Source of the DNA: Bacillus inaquosorum KCTC 13429
GTDB lineage: Bacteria; Bacillota; Bacilli; Bacillales; Bacillaceae
Assembly (NCBI RefSeq): GCF_000332645.1
Contig: NZ_AMXN01000010.1
Span: forward strand, 1-64,000
Direction of reading: 5' to 3'
Length of the DNA: 64,000 nucleotides
Every line of letters starts with the position of its first letter. Positions within the stretch are counted from its first letter, which is position 1. The position numbers were made by a program, and so were the translations under genes. Shown one piece after another: positions 53,779 to 63,448 of this stretch. The notes under the pieces are model-generated. The model was given only the letters and a program-made list of their open reading frames with translations. It made no database searches and was not told the origin of the DNA.

Positions 53779-56572
53779 ATTCATTTTTCCCTGCAACATA
53801 AGCCTCAAGCTCGCTGTCAGTCATTTCAGATACGGAGGTTGTCGGCAGGGCATCAAGAAACAGCTGGCCGTAACCAGCCGTTTTAATCCGTCTGTCCAAT
53901 ATGACAATCGTCCCTTTGTCCCCCGCTGTCCGCAGCAAACGGCCGATTCCTTGCCTAAAGGTCAGCACAGCTTCCGGAAGTGATACTGTTTGAAACGGAT
54001 TCAGCCCTTTTTTACGGGCAAGCTCACATTTCGCAGCATGAAGCGGATGATCAGGGGACCGGAATGGAAGCCTCACGATCATTACTGTTGTCAGCTCATC
54101 ACCAGGGAAATCAACGCCTTCCCAAAAGTGATTTGTGCCAAGCAGGATCGCCTGATTGGATGTTTTAAAAGTTTTCATCAGCTTGCCGGGACTTCCGCCT
54201 GTAATTCCTTGTGCCAAGACCTGAATTCCGGAAGCACTTATCGCTTGCTTAAGCACCTGATGAACCTTTTTCAGCATATCATGGGATGTAAACAGCACAA
54301 GGATTTTGGGCTGTTTTTCCTTTGCCATTAGCTCGATATAACGGGCCGTATCCTGTATAAATTCAATTTGCCCCGTATCTTGAATTGATTTCATTTCTTT
54401 TGGAATCATCACACGCATGCGCTCATCGTAAGAAAAAGGCGACTCAATTCTCATGGTCCGCGGGAAAAAGTCACCCAGTCCCAGTCGTTCAATCATAAAT
54501 TGAAAAGAACCTTCGACAGTAAGAGTTGCAGATGTTAGCACCACACTATTTTTGCGCGCGAAAAACTGATCAGCCAGAAGTTCACCAGGTTCAAGCGGCT
54601 GTGCGTAAATGGCCACCGCATTTTTTGCTCCCTTTGCGTCTATTTCAATCCAAACCGCTTCATCGTCATCAGACTCAAAGAACAGCTTCTGCAACGTTTG
54701 ACAGTAACGCTGCAAACCTTTCATGCTTCTTTGATATTCATCGGCTAAAAAGACGGTTTTGTTCTTCATACTAGTTAGGTGTTTTTCCATCAGGGCAGAC
54801 TGTGCCTCAAAAAGCTGCTGCAAATGTGTCAGCATGGAACAAAGCCTCTCCGCTCCATCCGTTAAAATCGGCCAGCTTTTATCTTGGCTTTCTTTGTTCA
54901 CCTTAAAGACTAGACGGTTTAAGTCTTCTTTAGGTTTTCTTCGTTTGACAAAAGAATGCACAGAGCTGAAGAAAGCATCACTTTCTGCTTGAATGTGCTG
55001 AATCCACTCTTCCAATTCGAAAAATGAATCAACCGGCAGGCTGTTTCGCTGAAATAGCTGTCTCATCTTTTTTAGAAGTCCCTGCTCCTTCAGAGTGCCG
55101 ATTCTGCTCAATTTAGAATGCAATTCTATGTACGTGGCTCTTTTGCCTAAATGTTCGCTTGCAGCCCGTTCAAAATGATGTGCTTCATCGATAATAAATG
55201 TACCGCTTTCCGGTAGCCTTTTTTTCTGGCTGCCTTCATCGTTCAGCAAAAGGGAGTGGTTGGTGATCACCAAATCGGAGCGCATGGCAATCTGTTTGGC
55301 CCGCTCATAAAAGCCGGTCACACTCTCATTGCGACTTCTTTTGTAGGAGTCATCGTCATAAGCCAATCTGTCCCACAGCAATTTTCCGCCTGAAGGCAAA
55401 TTCAGTTCAGCTACATCTCCTGTGTTTGTCTCTGTCAGCCAAACGAGGAGCTGTGCCTTTGTCAATACGGCATCATAATTATCATCGTCTTCATGAAGAA
55501 CCTGCTCGAATTTATACAGGCATAAATAATGCGATTGCCCTTTTAAAATTGCCGCTGTTACCGGAAATGGAAACAGGTCTTGGACAATCGGCAAATCCTT
55601 TGTCAAAATCTGCTGCTGCAAAAGCGTTGAATACGTGCTGATAATAACCGGCTTTTTTGATTTCTTGGCAAAAAGCGCAGCCGGAATAAGGTAGCCAATC
55701 GTTTTTCCAATTCCCGGAGGAGCTTCAATCAGCGCATGCTCACGATTAGCAAACGCTTCAGCCACCTCTTTCATCATCATCATTTGGCCGTCTCTTTTTT
55801 CATACCCAGGCATTAACTCAGACAGCGCTTTTTCATTTCCCGCTTCCCAATTTTCGATCTCAAATGAGAAGTTCCCGTCTTCATTGACACATCCATCGAT
55901 AGATTCAGGTTCTCTGACAGAAAAGGAAGAAAAGCGCGCATAGCCCGTTATTTCGGTATGTCTGTTTTCATAAATGAACATATCCAACAAATGCGTCAGA
56001 TCACTGATAAAATGCTGCGAAAGCCTTCTTAACTGTTTTAATGTCGGATAAGGAAGCTGCCGCAGCTTTTCAAGGATTTCCAAAAAAATAAGCCCTGTGA
56101 CTTCAGCGTCGCTGTCAGCCCGATGCGGCTGATCGTGCCGCAGTTGAAGCTCCTCGCTTAATTCGGTCAGCTTATATCCCTCAAACCCCGGAAAAACAAT
56201 CCGGGAGAGCTCGACAGTATCCAGCACTTCACAATCCGGAAGCTGAAAGCCCGCCTTATGTAACTCATACTTGACAAATCCAAGGTCGAAATGGATATTG
56301 TGGGCGACAAAATAAGCGCCATCAAGCAAATGGAACACTTCTTCAGCCACAGCTTCAAACGGCTGTTCATGCTCTACCATTTGATTGGAGATTCCAGTAA
56401 GCTGCTCAATAAAAGCAGGAATGGATTTATTTGGATTAATGTATTTTGAAAACCGCTCAGTAATTTGTCCATTTTCGATTACAACCGCTGCGATTTGTAT
56501 GATTTTATCGCCTTTCTTCGGCGAATTCCCTGTTGTTTCTACATCTATAACAACGAACCGTTGCTTATTCAT
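53777..56572 (-). CDS. dinG: DinG family exonuclease-helicase
   Basis: A 931-residue two-part protein. Residues 1-165 form a DEDDh exonuclease related to DNA polymerase III epsilon: VVIDVETTG, HNIHFDLGF and HRADSDAEVTG. The rest is a superfamily 2 helicase-like region with APPGIGKTIGY (about 285), IIDEAHHFE (about 460) and FRQGIGRLLRT near the C-terminus. The four Fe-S Cys expected between these motifs are missing (only LCLYKFE remains), in line with reports that Firmicute DinG acts as a nuclease. The ATG follows GAGGTGTCCATTTTA. Downstream of panD on the same strand. Confidence 0.93.
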   Translation of the reverse strand: MNKQRFVVIDVETTGNSPKKGDKIIQIAAVVIENGQITERFSKYINPNKSIPAFIEQLTGISNQMVEHEQPFEAVAEEVFHLLDGAYFVAHNIHFDLGFVKYELHKAGFQLPDCEVLDTVELSRIVFPGFEGYKLTELSEELQLRHDQPHRADSDAEVTGLIFLEILEKLRQLPYPTLKQLRRLSQHFISDLTHLLDMFIYENRHTEITGYARFSSFSVREPESIDGCVNEDGNFSFEIENWEAGNEKALSELMPGYEKRDGQMMMMKEVAEAFANREHALIEAPPGIGKTIGYLIPAALFAKKSKKPVIISTYSTLLQQQILTKDLPIVQDLFPFPVTAAILKGQSHYLCLYKFEQVLHEDDDNYDAVLTKAQLLVWLTETNTGDVAELNLPSGGKLLWDRLAYDDDSYKRSRNESVTGFYERAKQIAMRSDLVITNHSLLLNDEGSQKKRLPESGTFIIDEAHHFERAASEHLGKRATYIELHSKLSRIGTLKEQGLLKKMRQLFQRNSLPVDSFFELEEWIQHIQAESDAFFSSVHSFVKRRKPKEDLNRLVFKVNKESQDKSWPILTDGAERLCSMLTHLQQLFEAQSALMEKHLTSMKNKTVFLADEYQRSMKGLQRYCQTLQKLFFESDDDEAVWIEIDAKGAKNAVAIYAQPLEPGELLADQFFARKNSVVLTSATLTVEGSFQFMIERLGLGDFFPRTMRIESPFSYDERMRVMIPKEMKSIQDTGQIEFIQDTARYIELMAKEKQPKILVLFTSHDMLKKVHQVLKQAISASGIQVLAQGITGGSPGKLMKTFKTSNQAILLGTNHFWEGVDFPGDELTTVMIVRLPFRSPDHPLHAAKCELARKKGLNPFQTVSLPEAVLTFRQGIGRLLRTAGDKGTIVILDRRIKTAGYGQLFLDALPTTSVSEMTDSELEAYVAGKNE

Positions 56573-56665
56573 TAAAATGGACACCTCAATTCTTGCATAC
56601 GACAAAAGTGTAACACGTTTTGTGCGGAAATGGAGCGGCAAAACCGTTTTACTCTCAAAATCTTA

Positions 56666-56697
56666 AAAGAAAACCCCCGATAAAGGGGGCTTTTCTT
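56666..56697 (-). terminator. Terminator of panBCD
   Basis: GAAAACCCCC/GGGGGCTTTTC stem with five-base loop and TTTTCTTTT on the minus strand. Confidence 0.87.
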
Positions 56698-57081
56698 CTA
56701 CAAAATTGTGTGGGCTGGTTCATTCCCCAGCATTTGTTCAATTTTGTTTTGATCATTCAGAACAGCCACTTTCGGCTGGTGGCTTGCCGCTTCTTGATCA
56801 GACATCATTTTGTAGGAAATAATAATGACTTTATCGCCTTCCTGCACAAGGCGTGCGGCTGCACCGTTTAAGCAGATGACGCCGCTTCCGCGTTTACCAG
56901 GAATAATATACGTTTCCAGTCGTGCTCCATTATTATTATTTACAATTTGCACTTTTTCATTAGGAAGCATTCCCACTGCATTAATGAGGTCTTCATCAAT
57001 TGTAATGCTTCCCACATAGTTTAGGTTTGCTTCCGTAACGGTTGCCCTGTGAAGCTTTCCGCTCATCATCGTGCGATACAT
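56698..57081 (-). CDS. panD: Aspartate 1-decarboxylase (pyruvoyl enzyme)
   Basis: Makes beta-alanine for pantothenate. The 127-residue proenzyme is self-cleaved at Gly24-Ser25 (NYVGSITID) to give the pyruvoyl cofactor. [17 protein letters not shown] and CLNGAAARL are family blocks. The ATG lies one base beyond the panC stop, with GGAGAG inside the panC 3' end. It is the last gene of panB-panC-panD. Confidence 0.97.
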   Translation of the reverse strand: MYRTMMSGKLHRATVTEANLNYVGSITIDEDLINAVGMLPNEKVQIVNNNNGARLETYIIPGKRGSGVICLNGAAARLVQEGDKVIIISYKMMSDQEAASHQPKVAVLNDQNKIEQMLGNEPAHTIL

Positions 57082-57082
57082 A

Positions 57083-57943
57083 TTATATTCTCTCCATTTC
57101 TCGAATATCAATAATGATATTATCTATTAAACGCGCTTTTGAAAAAGCAACTGCAACAGCCAGAATCATCTTTCCTTCAATGTTGTTCACAGGCTCGAGT
57201 TCCGGATAGGAATAAAGCTCTACATAGTCAATGGTGCCGCTTGTCGTTTCAATGATTTCTTTCGCAGCATTTATCACCGCTTCAGGATCTCTTTCACCGG
57301 CTCTGATCAGCTCCGCACTTGTTTGAAGTGCCTGATAGAGCTTAGGCGCTTCTTTTCTTTCCTCAGCTGTTAAGTATACATTGCGGGAGCTTTTGGCTAA
57401 GCCGTCTTCCTCTCTGACCGTATCGACAGCAACCAATTCAATATTCATGAAGAAATCGCTGATTAAGCCATCAACAACAGCCACCTGCTGTGCATCCTTT
57501 AAACCGAAATAGGCGCGAGTCGGCTGCACAAGGTTGAACAGCTTCGTCAGTACGATTGCAACCCCGTCAAAATGTCCTTCTCTTGAGCGACCGCATAAAA
57601 CGTCTGTGCGTCTTTCAACGTGAATTGTGACATTCTTTTCACCAGGATACATGTCATGAGCATCAGGCGTAAAAAGAATATCGACTCCGGCGTTTTCTGC
57701 AAGGGCCGCATCCCGCTCAATATTGCGCGGATATGCTTCAAAATCTTCATTAGGACCGAATTGCGCAGGATTCACAAAGATACTCATAACGACGGCGTCA
57801 TTTTCTTGTCTTGCTTTGTCTGCCAAGGTTAAATGCCCCTCATGCAAAAACCCCATCGTCGGAACAAATCCGACTGACTTCCCCTCTGATTGATATTGTC
57901 TTATGGCTTCTTTCAGCTGTGAAATATCTGTAATCTGTCTCAT
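57083..57943 (-). CDS. panC: Pantothenate synthetase
   Basis: Condenses pantoate and beta-alanine with ATP. The 286-residue nucleotidyltransferase has the HIGH-type [13 protein letters not shown] (about 28-40), [21 protein letters not shown] and the KMSKS-like KSSRNVYL (about 187). GGAGGAAAATAAG overlaps the panB stop and precedes the ATG, so translation is coupled. Part of panBCD. Confidence 0.97.
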   Translation of the reverse strand: MRQITDISQLKEAIRQYQSEGKSVGFVPTMGFLHEGHLTLADKARQENDAVVMSIFVNPAQFGPNEDFEAYPRNIERDAALAENAGVDILFTPDAHDMYPGEKNVTIHVERRTDVLCGRSREGHFDGVAIVLTKLFNLVQPTRAYFGLKDAQQVAVVDGLISDFFMNIELVAVDTVREEDGLAKSSRNVYLTAEERKEAPKLYQALQTSAELIRAGERDPEAVINAAKEIIETTSGTIDYVELYSYPELEPVNNIEGKMILAVAVAFSKARLIDNIIIDIREMERI

Positions 57944-57944
57944 C

Positions 57945-58778
57945 TTATTTTCCTCCATACAAGCCGTCAAGCACTGTCTGGTTCATTTGAAAGGAATGCT
58001 TTTGTTCAGGGAAAGCACGATGTCTTACATCATGGACATATCCGCTGATTGCTGTTTCGATTGTTTCGTCAATTCGCGTATATTGTTTTACAAATTTAGG
58101 TGTTCTTTCAACACCGTGGCCGATAATATCATGATAAACGAGAACTTGTCCGTCCGCTTTCACACCAGCCCCGATTCCGATGACCGGTATGCTTAGCATT
58201 TCGGCAATTTTGGCTGTGAGTTCTGCAGGAACACATTCCAGTACAAGCATCATAGCTCCTGCTTCTTCGCATTTTATACTGTCTTCTATTAATTTTTTAG
58301 CGCTTTGTTCGTCTTTGCCCTGTACTTTATATCCGCCCAATACACCGACTGACTGCGGTGTCAGGCCTAAGTGACTGACTACCGGAATGCCTCCGATCGT
58401 CAATGCGCGAATGGATTCAAACACGCCTTCTCCGCCCTCAAGCTTCAGCGCGTCAGCTCCGCTTTCCTGAACGATCGCAGCCGCATTTTTCAGCGTATCT
58501 TCCTTAGACAGGTGATAAGACATAAACGGCATATCCGTTACGATAAATGTATTCGGCGCGCCCCTTTTAACCGCTTTTGTATGATGGATCATGTCCGCAA
58601 CTGTCACACCGACAGTTGAATCAAGGCCGAGGACGACCATTCCGAGTGAATCACCGACTAAAATCATGTCGACTCCCGCTTGTTCAGCCAGCTTAGCCGC
58701 TGGATAATCATAAGCGGTCATCATCACAATCGGTTCTTCAGACTCCTTCATTTTTAGAAAATCCAATTTTGTTTTCAT
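57945..58778 (-). CDS. panB: Ketopantoate hydroxymethyltransferase
   Basis: Transfers a hydroxymethyl group from methylene-tetrahydrofolate to 2-ketoisovalerate, the acid produced by IlvD, in the first pantothenate-specific step. The 277-residue TIM-barrel enzyme shows [27 protein letters not shown] (metal-binding Asp) and [13 protein letters not shown] sequence at 170-180. Two adjacent ATGs follow AGGAGGAGAAAAC. The gene lies behind a leader of about 200 bases with a promoter, a folded segment and an intrinsic terminator, proposed here to be a pan RNA element. Confidence 0.96.
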   Translation of the reverse strand: MKTKLDFLKMKESEEPIVMMTAYDYPAAKLAEQAGVDMILVGDSLGMVVLGLDSTVGVTVADMIHHTKAVKRGAPNTFIVTDMPFMSYHLSKEDTLKNAAAIVQESGADALKLEGGEGVFESIRALTIGGIPVVSHLGLTPQSVGVLGGYKVQGKDEQSAKKLIEDSIKCEEAGAMMLVLECVPAELTAKIAEMLSIPVIGIGAGVKADGQVLVYHDIIGHGVERTPKFVKQYTRIDETIETAISGYVHDVRHRAFPEQKHSFQMNQTVLDGLYGGK

Positions 58779-58834
58779 CATGTTTTCTCCTCCTCATGTT
58801 TAGAGGAGATGAGCTGCCGTTTTCTTCTACAAGC

Positions 58835-58864
58835 CAAAAAACCTTCCGTTACAACGAGAAGGAT
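58835..58864 (-). terminator. Intrinsic terminator inside the panB leader
   Basis: CCTTC(T)CGTT/AACGGAAGG on the minus strand, nine pairs with one bulge, followed by six Ts. It lies between the panB promoter and its ribosome binding site, so it can only work as an attenuator. Confidence 0.75.
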
Positions 58865-58865
58865 T

Positions 58866-58985
58866 CTTCACTTTCTAAAGTTCGGCGAGTTTCATCCCTC
58901 TGTCCCAGTCCTTTTTTGGATCAAGGCAGACTGCTGCAATGTCTATCTATTTTTATAATAGGTGCAGTTCGCAGGCGATACTGCC
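58866..58985 (-). ncRNA. Probable pan RNA motif (orphan riboswitch candidate)
   Basis: The leader between the expected transcription start (about 58985) and the attenuator contains long-range pairing: GGCAG near the 5' end with CTGCC, inside it CTGC/GCAG and CTGCA/TGCAG. A second purine-rich segment with GACTGGGACAGAGGGATGAA follows. A conserved RNA called the pan motif is described upstream of panB in Firmicutes including B. subtilis; location and the A-rich bulges agree, but I cannot align it. The ligand, if any, is not established to my knowledge. Confidence 0.6.
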
Positions 58986-58992
58986 CAATGGA

Positions 58993-59022
58993 AGTATACC
59001 AAAATCAACGGGCTTGTACCAA
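58993..59022 (-). promoter_or_regulatory. Sigma-A promoter of panBCD
   Basis: TTGGTA (59022-59017), 18-bp spacer, TATACT (58998-58993) on the minus strand, giving a leader of roughly 200 bases. Confidence 0.7.
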
Positions 59023-59026
59023 CACA

Positions 59027-60004
59027 TTAACCCAATTCAATATCGGCAGAATAGATTTTTTTAATGCCTTCGTTCGTTTCTAGCAAAAGAACGCCTTCAT
59101 CATCTATACCTAGCGCCTTCCCGTAAAATGTTCCGTTTAACGTTCTGGCCCTCATATTAGTGCCGATTCCCAGCGCATAGCTTTCCCATAAAAGCTTAAT
59201 CGGTGTAAAACCGTGATTCATATAATCCCGGTACCGTTTTTCAAAGCAAAGTAAAATATGCTGGATGACGCCGGCTCGGTCAATTTTTTCTCCGGCAGCT
59301 TGGCTAAGGCTTGTCGCGATGTCCTTCAGTTCATCTGGAAAATCGTCCGGCTGCTGGTTAACATTAATGCCCATCCCGATGATGACTGAACGTACGCGGT
59401 CTTCCTCGGCCTGCATTTCTGTTAAGATGCCGACTGTTTTTTTTCCGTTAATCAAAATATCATTAGGCCATTTAATGTCCGTCTGGATGCCTGCTGCCTC
59501 TTCTATTCCCTGCACAACAGCTATTGCAGCAAGCAGTGTGAGCTGCGGTGTTTTTTGGAGCGGAATGTCTGGCCGCAAAATCAGGCTCATCCAAATGCCG
59601 TTTCCCTCTTGAGAATGCCACACCCTAGACATTCGACCCCTTCCGGCTGTTTGTTTGTCAGCCACCACGAGGGTGCCTTCCAGTGCGTTATCATTCGCAA
59701 GCTCATGCGCCGTTTTTTGCGTGCTCGAAAGAACGTCATGATAAATAAGATGCTGGCCCATCACATCCGTTTTCAGTCCGAAGCGAATTTCGCTTTCACT
59801 GAGTTTCCCGGGCTTTTTAATGAGCCGATATCCTTTTCTTCTGACGGCTTCTACTTCATAGCCCTCTTTCCGAAGCTCTTCAATATGCTTCCACACAGCA
59901 GTTCTGGAACAGCCGAGGGCATCACTGATTTTTTGGCCGGAAATAAATTCATTTCCGGCCTGAGAAAATAATTCAATAAGATCTTTTCTTAATGTTGACC
60001 GCAT
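59027..60004 (-). CDS. birA: Biotin-protein ligase and biotin repressor BirA
   Basis: Attaches biotin to the carboxylase carrier protein and represses biotin genes as a dimer. The 325 residues comprise a winged-helix DNA-binding domain (1-65, KISDALGCSRTAVWKHIEEL), the ligase core with biotinyl-AMP loop TAGRGRMSRVW (about 115-125) and KWPNDILING, and a C-terminal SH3-like domain. The ATG follows GGAGTGGCTGAAGAC and overlaps the end of cca by 16 bases. The stop is next to the panB promoter. Confidence 0.97.
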   Translation of the reverse strand: MRSTLRKDLIELFSQAGNEFISGQKISDALGCSRTAVWKHIEELRKEGYEVEAVRRKGYRLIKKPGKLSESEIRFGLKTDVMGQHLIYHDVLSSTQKTAHELANDNALEGTLVVADKQTAGRGRMSRVWHSQEGNGIWMSLILRPDIPLQKTPQLTLLAAIAVVQGIEEAAGIQTDIKWPNDILINGKKTVGILTEMQAEEDRVRSVIIGMGINVNQQPDDFPDELKDIATSLSQAAGEKIDRAGVIQHILLCFEKRYRDYMNHGFTPIKLLWESYALGIGTNMRARTLNGTFYGKALGIDDEGVLLLETNEGIKKIYSADIELG

Positions 60005-61182
60005 GTCTTCAGCCACTCCTCTATGTGGTTCTTTTGATTGGAGAGCTTTCCCGTCACAACTGCCTGCTCGATCTGCTGTAATTCTTCCGACACCCATTTT
60101 CCAGCAGGCCGGTTTCGAAGCGCAAGCAAATCCTTACCCGTGAAATCAAGATCCTTGAGGCTTTTGATCGGCAGGCTTTGATAAGCGTTTTGAATGTCTT
60201 TCAGTTTTTCTTCATCCAGTTTTTCATTTTCCCGAAGCTGCGCTATTTTGGCTGCTGAAAGCAGTGCCTTTTCCCCAGCCTTGTACATTGACATATCGTC
60301 AAGGCTCTGGCCAAACGTATGGGCAATGTGAATGGCTTCCTTCATCACCTTTCCCGGGAGCTTCCAGGCTTTCAGGAAAAGCGGCGCATCTTTCAAGTCT
60401 ATGTCAAGGTCAATTAAAAGCGCAGCCCAAAGCTCCTCACGGGATGTTAAAAAGAAAAATGGAAAGTTACTCGCCGCAATCAGGTTCTCTCGTTTATGGT
60501 AAAAACCAGGAAGTTCCTCATACAGCCCCGTTTGAATGAGCGTTTGAAGCGCTTGGCGGGACGCTCTTCCCTGCAGCAGCTTTTCGAACTCTATAGTTTT
60601 TCGCTCTACTGAAACATGGGATAGGAGTGTTTTTTCCTTCGTGATCGCTTCTTCTGTTTCAAGTGAAAGCGTAAAGCCAAGCTGACTCATAAAGCGTACG
60701 GCTCTCAGCATGCGAAGCGCATCCTCTTGAAATCTGTCCTCAGGCTTTCCGACGGTTCGAATCAGCCTCTGATCAATATCTTTCTTACCGCCAAAATAAT
60801 CAAGCACCTGCCCGTCAGCTGTCATGGCCATCGCATTAATCGTCAAATCTCTGCGTTTTAAATCCTCTTCTAAAGATGTGATAAATTGTACATCTGATGG
60901 CCTTCTATAATCTTCATACTCTGATTCAGTCCGGAATGTAGTGACTTCATAGGTTTCATCTTCCCAGAGCACAATAATGGTCCCGTGCTCTTTTCCTACA
61001 TCAACTGTTCGCTGAAACAGCCGTTCTACTTGATCCGGAGCCGCATCAGTCGCGATATCGACATCTCCGATCGTTCGTTTCATATAGCTGTCACGAACTG
61101 CGCCTCCGACAAAATAAGCCTGGTGGCCCGCTTCGAATAAAGTGCGGAGCACGGGAAGCGCTTTGATAAAAACTTGTTCCAT
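59989..61182 (-). CDS. cca: CCA-adding tRNA nucleotidyltransferase
   Basis: Adds the 3' CCA to tRNAs without a template. A 397-residue class II nucleotidyltransferase: FVGGAVRDSYMKRTIGDVDIATDA (metal-binding Asp pair) at the N-terminus, the flexible-loop RPSDVQF, RRDLTINAMAM (about 110) and FQEDALRMLRAVRFMSQ. The gene lies between bshA and birA with short gaps or overlaps, so it belongs to a long minus-strand run from dapB. Earlier symbol papS. Confidence 0.96.
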   Translation of the reverse strand: MEQVFIKALPVLRTLFEAGHQAYFVGGAVRDSYMKRTIGDVDIATDAAPDQVERLFQRTVDVGKEHGTIIVLWEDETYEVTTFRTESEYEDYRRPSDVQFITSLEEDLKRRDLTINAMAMTADGQVLDYFGGKKDIDQRLIRTVGKPEDRFQEDALRMLRAVRFMSQLGFTLSLETEEAITKEKTLLSHVSVERKTIEFEKLLQGRASRQALQTLIQTGLYEELPGFYHKRENLIAASNFPFFFLTSREELWAALLIDLDIDLKDAPLFLKAWKLPGKVMKEAIHIAHTFGQSLDDMSMYKAGEKALLSAAKIAQLRENEKLDEEKLKDIQNAYQSLPIKSLKDLDFTGKDLLALRNRPAGKWVSEELQQIEQAVVTGKLSNQKNHIEEWLKTCGQH

Positions 61183-61186
61183 GTGA

Positions 61187-62320
61187 TCACTCCGGTTCTG
61201 CTAAATCGGCATAAATCTGTTCATACTGGCTGACAATTTTTTGTGAAGAAAATTCATTTTTGAGCATTTCCATTGCCGCCTCTGTAAACCGCTTGCTTAG
61301 CTGTTCATCTTCTAAAATACGCATCGCGCTGGCTGTTGCGGCTGCAACATCGCCGACATCCACCAAAAATCCGCTCACATTATTCTTAATAACCTCCGGG
61401 ATACCGCCAATGTTTGTTCCGATACAAGGCACCCCGCAAGCCATCGCTTCAAGCAGGACAAGGCCAAAGCTTTCTTTTTCAGACAGCAGCAGCTTCAAAT
61501 CGCTAATGGAATAAAGCTCCTCAACACGATCTTGATTTCCAAGCATTAAGACTTGGTTTTCCAATCCATATTTTCTGACAAGCTCACAGGCTGTCGATTT
61601 CTCCGGGCCGTCTCCGACTAAAAGCAATTTTGCTTTCGTTTTGCCGGCGATATTCCGGAACACACGGATGACATCCTGCACACGTTTGACCTTTCTGAAG
61701 TTAGACACGTGGATGACGACTTTTTCGTCTGGTAAAATACCATGTTTCTCTTTAATCACCGCTGTGTTTTTCTTCAGATACACGCGCTCGTCTATAAAGT
61801 TATAAATCGTTTCGATTTTTTTCTCCGGTTTAATTAAATCGTATGTTTCAGCTGCAAGCGCTGAGGAGACAGCTGTCACCCTGTCTGATGCCTCAATGGC
61901 AAAACGGATCAGTTCTTTTAGAGACGGGTCATACCCTAACACCGTGATATCCGTACCATGCAAAGTGGTCACAATGCCGATATTGCGTTTTAGCATCTGC
62001 TTTGCAAGATAGGCGCAAACCGCATGCGGGAGAGCGTAGTGAGCATGGATAATGTCTAAATTCTCCCGTTCCGCCACCTCGGCGATTTTGCTTGCCAATG
62101 TCAAATCATACGGCGGATACTTAAAAACAGCATATTGATTAACCTCAACTTCATGAAAATGAATATTGGGATGATATGTATTCAGTCTAAACGGAATGCT
62201 TGACGTGATAAAATGGATTTCATGTCCTTTTTCAGCAAGCTGCTTCCCCAGTTCTGTCGCAATGATACCTGAGCCTCCGACGCTCGGATAGCATGTGATC
62301 CCTATTTTTAGTTTTTTCAT
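61187..62320 (-). CDS. bshA: Bacillithiol synthesis glycosyltransferase BshA
   Basis: Transfers GlcNAc from UDP-GlcNAc to L-malate, step one of bacillithiol synthesis. A 377-residue GT4 enzyme: N-domain [20 protein letters not shown] (about 7-26) and C-domain [14 protein letters not shown], and the nucleotide-sugar motif [22 protein letters not shown] (Glu residues about 280-290). Its ATG overlaps the bshB1 stop (ATGA), coupling steps one and two. Confidence 0.96.
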   Translation of the reverse strand: MKKLKIGITCYPSVGGSGIIATELGKQLAEKGHEIHFITSSIPFRLNTYHPNIHFHEVEVNQYAVFKYPPYDLTLASKIAEVAERENLDIIHAHYALPHAVCAYLAKQMLKRNIGIVTTLHGTDITVLGYDPSLKELIRFAIEASDRVTAVSSALAAETYDLIKPEKKIETIYNFIDERVYLKKNTAVIKEKHGILPDEKVVIHVSNFRKVKRVQDVIRVFRNIAGKTKAKLLLVGDGPEKSTACELVRKYGLENQVLMLGNQDRVEELYSISDLKLLLSEKESFGLVLLEAMACGVPCIGTNIGGIPEVIKNNVSGFLVDVGDVAAATASAMRILEDEQLSKRFTEAAMEMLKNEFSSQKIVSQYEQIYADLAEPE

Positions 62321-63027
62321 TGTTCGCCCCCAAGCACATCATGATCAAGCATCAGCATCCGTTTGGAAAAGAAACCTTCGGCATACCCCACTCCCGCTTC
62401 TTTACCGTAAAGCTTTTCTCTCGCTTCAACGATCTCGATATAACCATTTGTCAGAGGTGTTGAAACTGAATCCTTTGACGGTATAAACTGGCTTTTGTAG
62501 GCATTAAGGCTTTGTTTCTTGGCCTCTATTGTATCCGAGATATCAATAACAAAATCCGGCTGATGAAAACCATTTATCATATAATAGTAAACCTTGCTAA
62601 CTTTATGCGCGGGAAGGCTTTTTTCGTCTTTATATTTATGGATTCCGGCGGAAAAGATTGCTTCTTCCACCAGTGCTGCCGCATTGCCGTGATCGGGATG
62701 GCGATCCTTTTTATACGGCATAAAGACTGCTTTTGGCCGGCAGGTTCTGATGACACTGACTATCGCCCGAATTGCCTGATCACTCATCATCAGGCCGCGG
62801 TCTGGAAGCGTCAGCTGAATTCTTTTTTCTGCACCTAATATTCGGGCTGCTTCCGCTGCTTCCTCTTTACGTAAGCTAACCGTTCCGTTTGAAGAGAGTT
62901 CCGCTTCGGTTAAGTCGCATATAATAACTTTTTTCCCCTGCTTGACAAACTTCGCTATAGTGCCGCCCATTCCGATCTCGACATCATCACTGTGGGCGCC
63001 AAAAGCAAGAACGTCAGCATTATACAT
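62317..63027 (-). CDS. bshB1: Bacillithiol synthesis deacetylase BshB1
   Basis: Deacetylates GlcNAc-malate to GlcN-malate, step two of bacillithiol synthesis. The 236-residue zinc-dependent LmbE-type enzyme has [14 protein letters not shown] (zinc-binding His12 and Asp, about 12-15) and the third ligand in DRHPDHGN (about 110). The ATG follows GGGGAGAAGAGCCGA and overlaps the end of mgsA by eight bases; an ATG far upstream inside mgsA is rejected. Overlaps bshA by four bases. Confidence 0.96.
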   Translation of the reverse strand: MYNADVLAFGAHSDDVEIGMGGTIAKFVKQGKKVIICDLTEAELSSNGTVSLRKEEAAEAARILGAEKRIQLTLPDRGLMMSDQAIRAIVSVIRTCRPKAVFMPYKKDRHPDHGNAAALVEEAIFSAGIHKYKDEKSLPAHKVSKVYYYMINGFHQPDFVIDISDTIEAKKQSLNAYKSQFIPSKDSVSTPLTNGYIEIVEAREKLYGKEAGVGYAEGFFSKRMLMLDHDVLGGEQ

Positions 63028-63433
63028 TCGGCTCTTCTCCCCGAAGAAGATTGCGGAATTCAAAAACACCTTCATCAAGTGTGCGGACAAGAATTTCCGC
63101 AGTACCCATATTTGTGGCGAGCGGAATGGAATACACATCACATAAACGGATTAATGCCGAGACATCCGGTTCATGCGGCTGCGCGGTCAGCGGGTCGCGC
63201 AAAAAGATGACAAGATCGAGTGCATTGGCTGCGATCAGCGCACCGATTTGCTGGTCTCCCCCTAAAGGGCCGGATTGGAAACGTTCAATGTGAAGGCCTG
63301 TCGCCTCTTGAATTTTCAACCCTGTTGTTCCGGTTGCGTATAGATCATGATGACTCAAAATATCCCGATAGGCAGTCGTGAATTGAACCATATCCTGTTT
63401 TTTCTTGTCATGCGCGATCAAAGCAATTTTCAT
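63020..63433 (-). CDS. mgsA: Methylglyoxal synthase
   Basis: Converts dihydroxyacetone phosphate to methylglyoxal, a bypass under phosphate limitation. The 137-residue protein shows [12 protein letters not shown] (N-terminus), TGTTG (about 37), [15 protein letters not shown] (about 55-69, with catalytic Asp61-like residue) and FLRDP. The ATG lies after GGGGGAG. It lies between dapB and bshB1; bacillithiol helps detoxify methylglyoxal in Bacillus, so grouping with bshA/bshB1 makes functional sense. Confidence 0.96.
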   Translation of the reverse strand: MKIALIAHDKKKQDMVQFTTAYRDILSHHDLYATGTTGLKIQEATGLHIERFQSGPLGGDQQIGALIAANALDLVIFLRDPLTAQPHEPDVSALIRLCDVYSIPLATNMGTAEILVRTLDEGVFEFRNLLRGEEPNV

Positions 63434-63448
63434 CATTTCTCCCCCTGT

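Noticed and set aside
62942..63210. Plus-strand frames over bshB1/mgsA
   Set aside because: Both strands cannot be coding here; the minus-strand genes have clear catalytic motifs and coupled starts.
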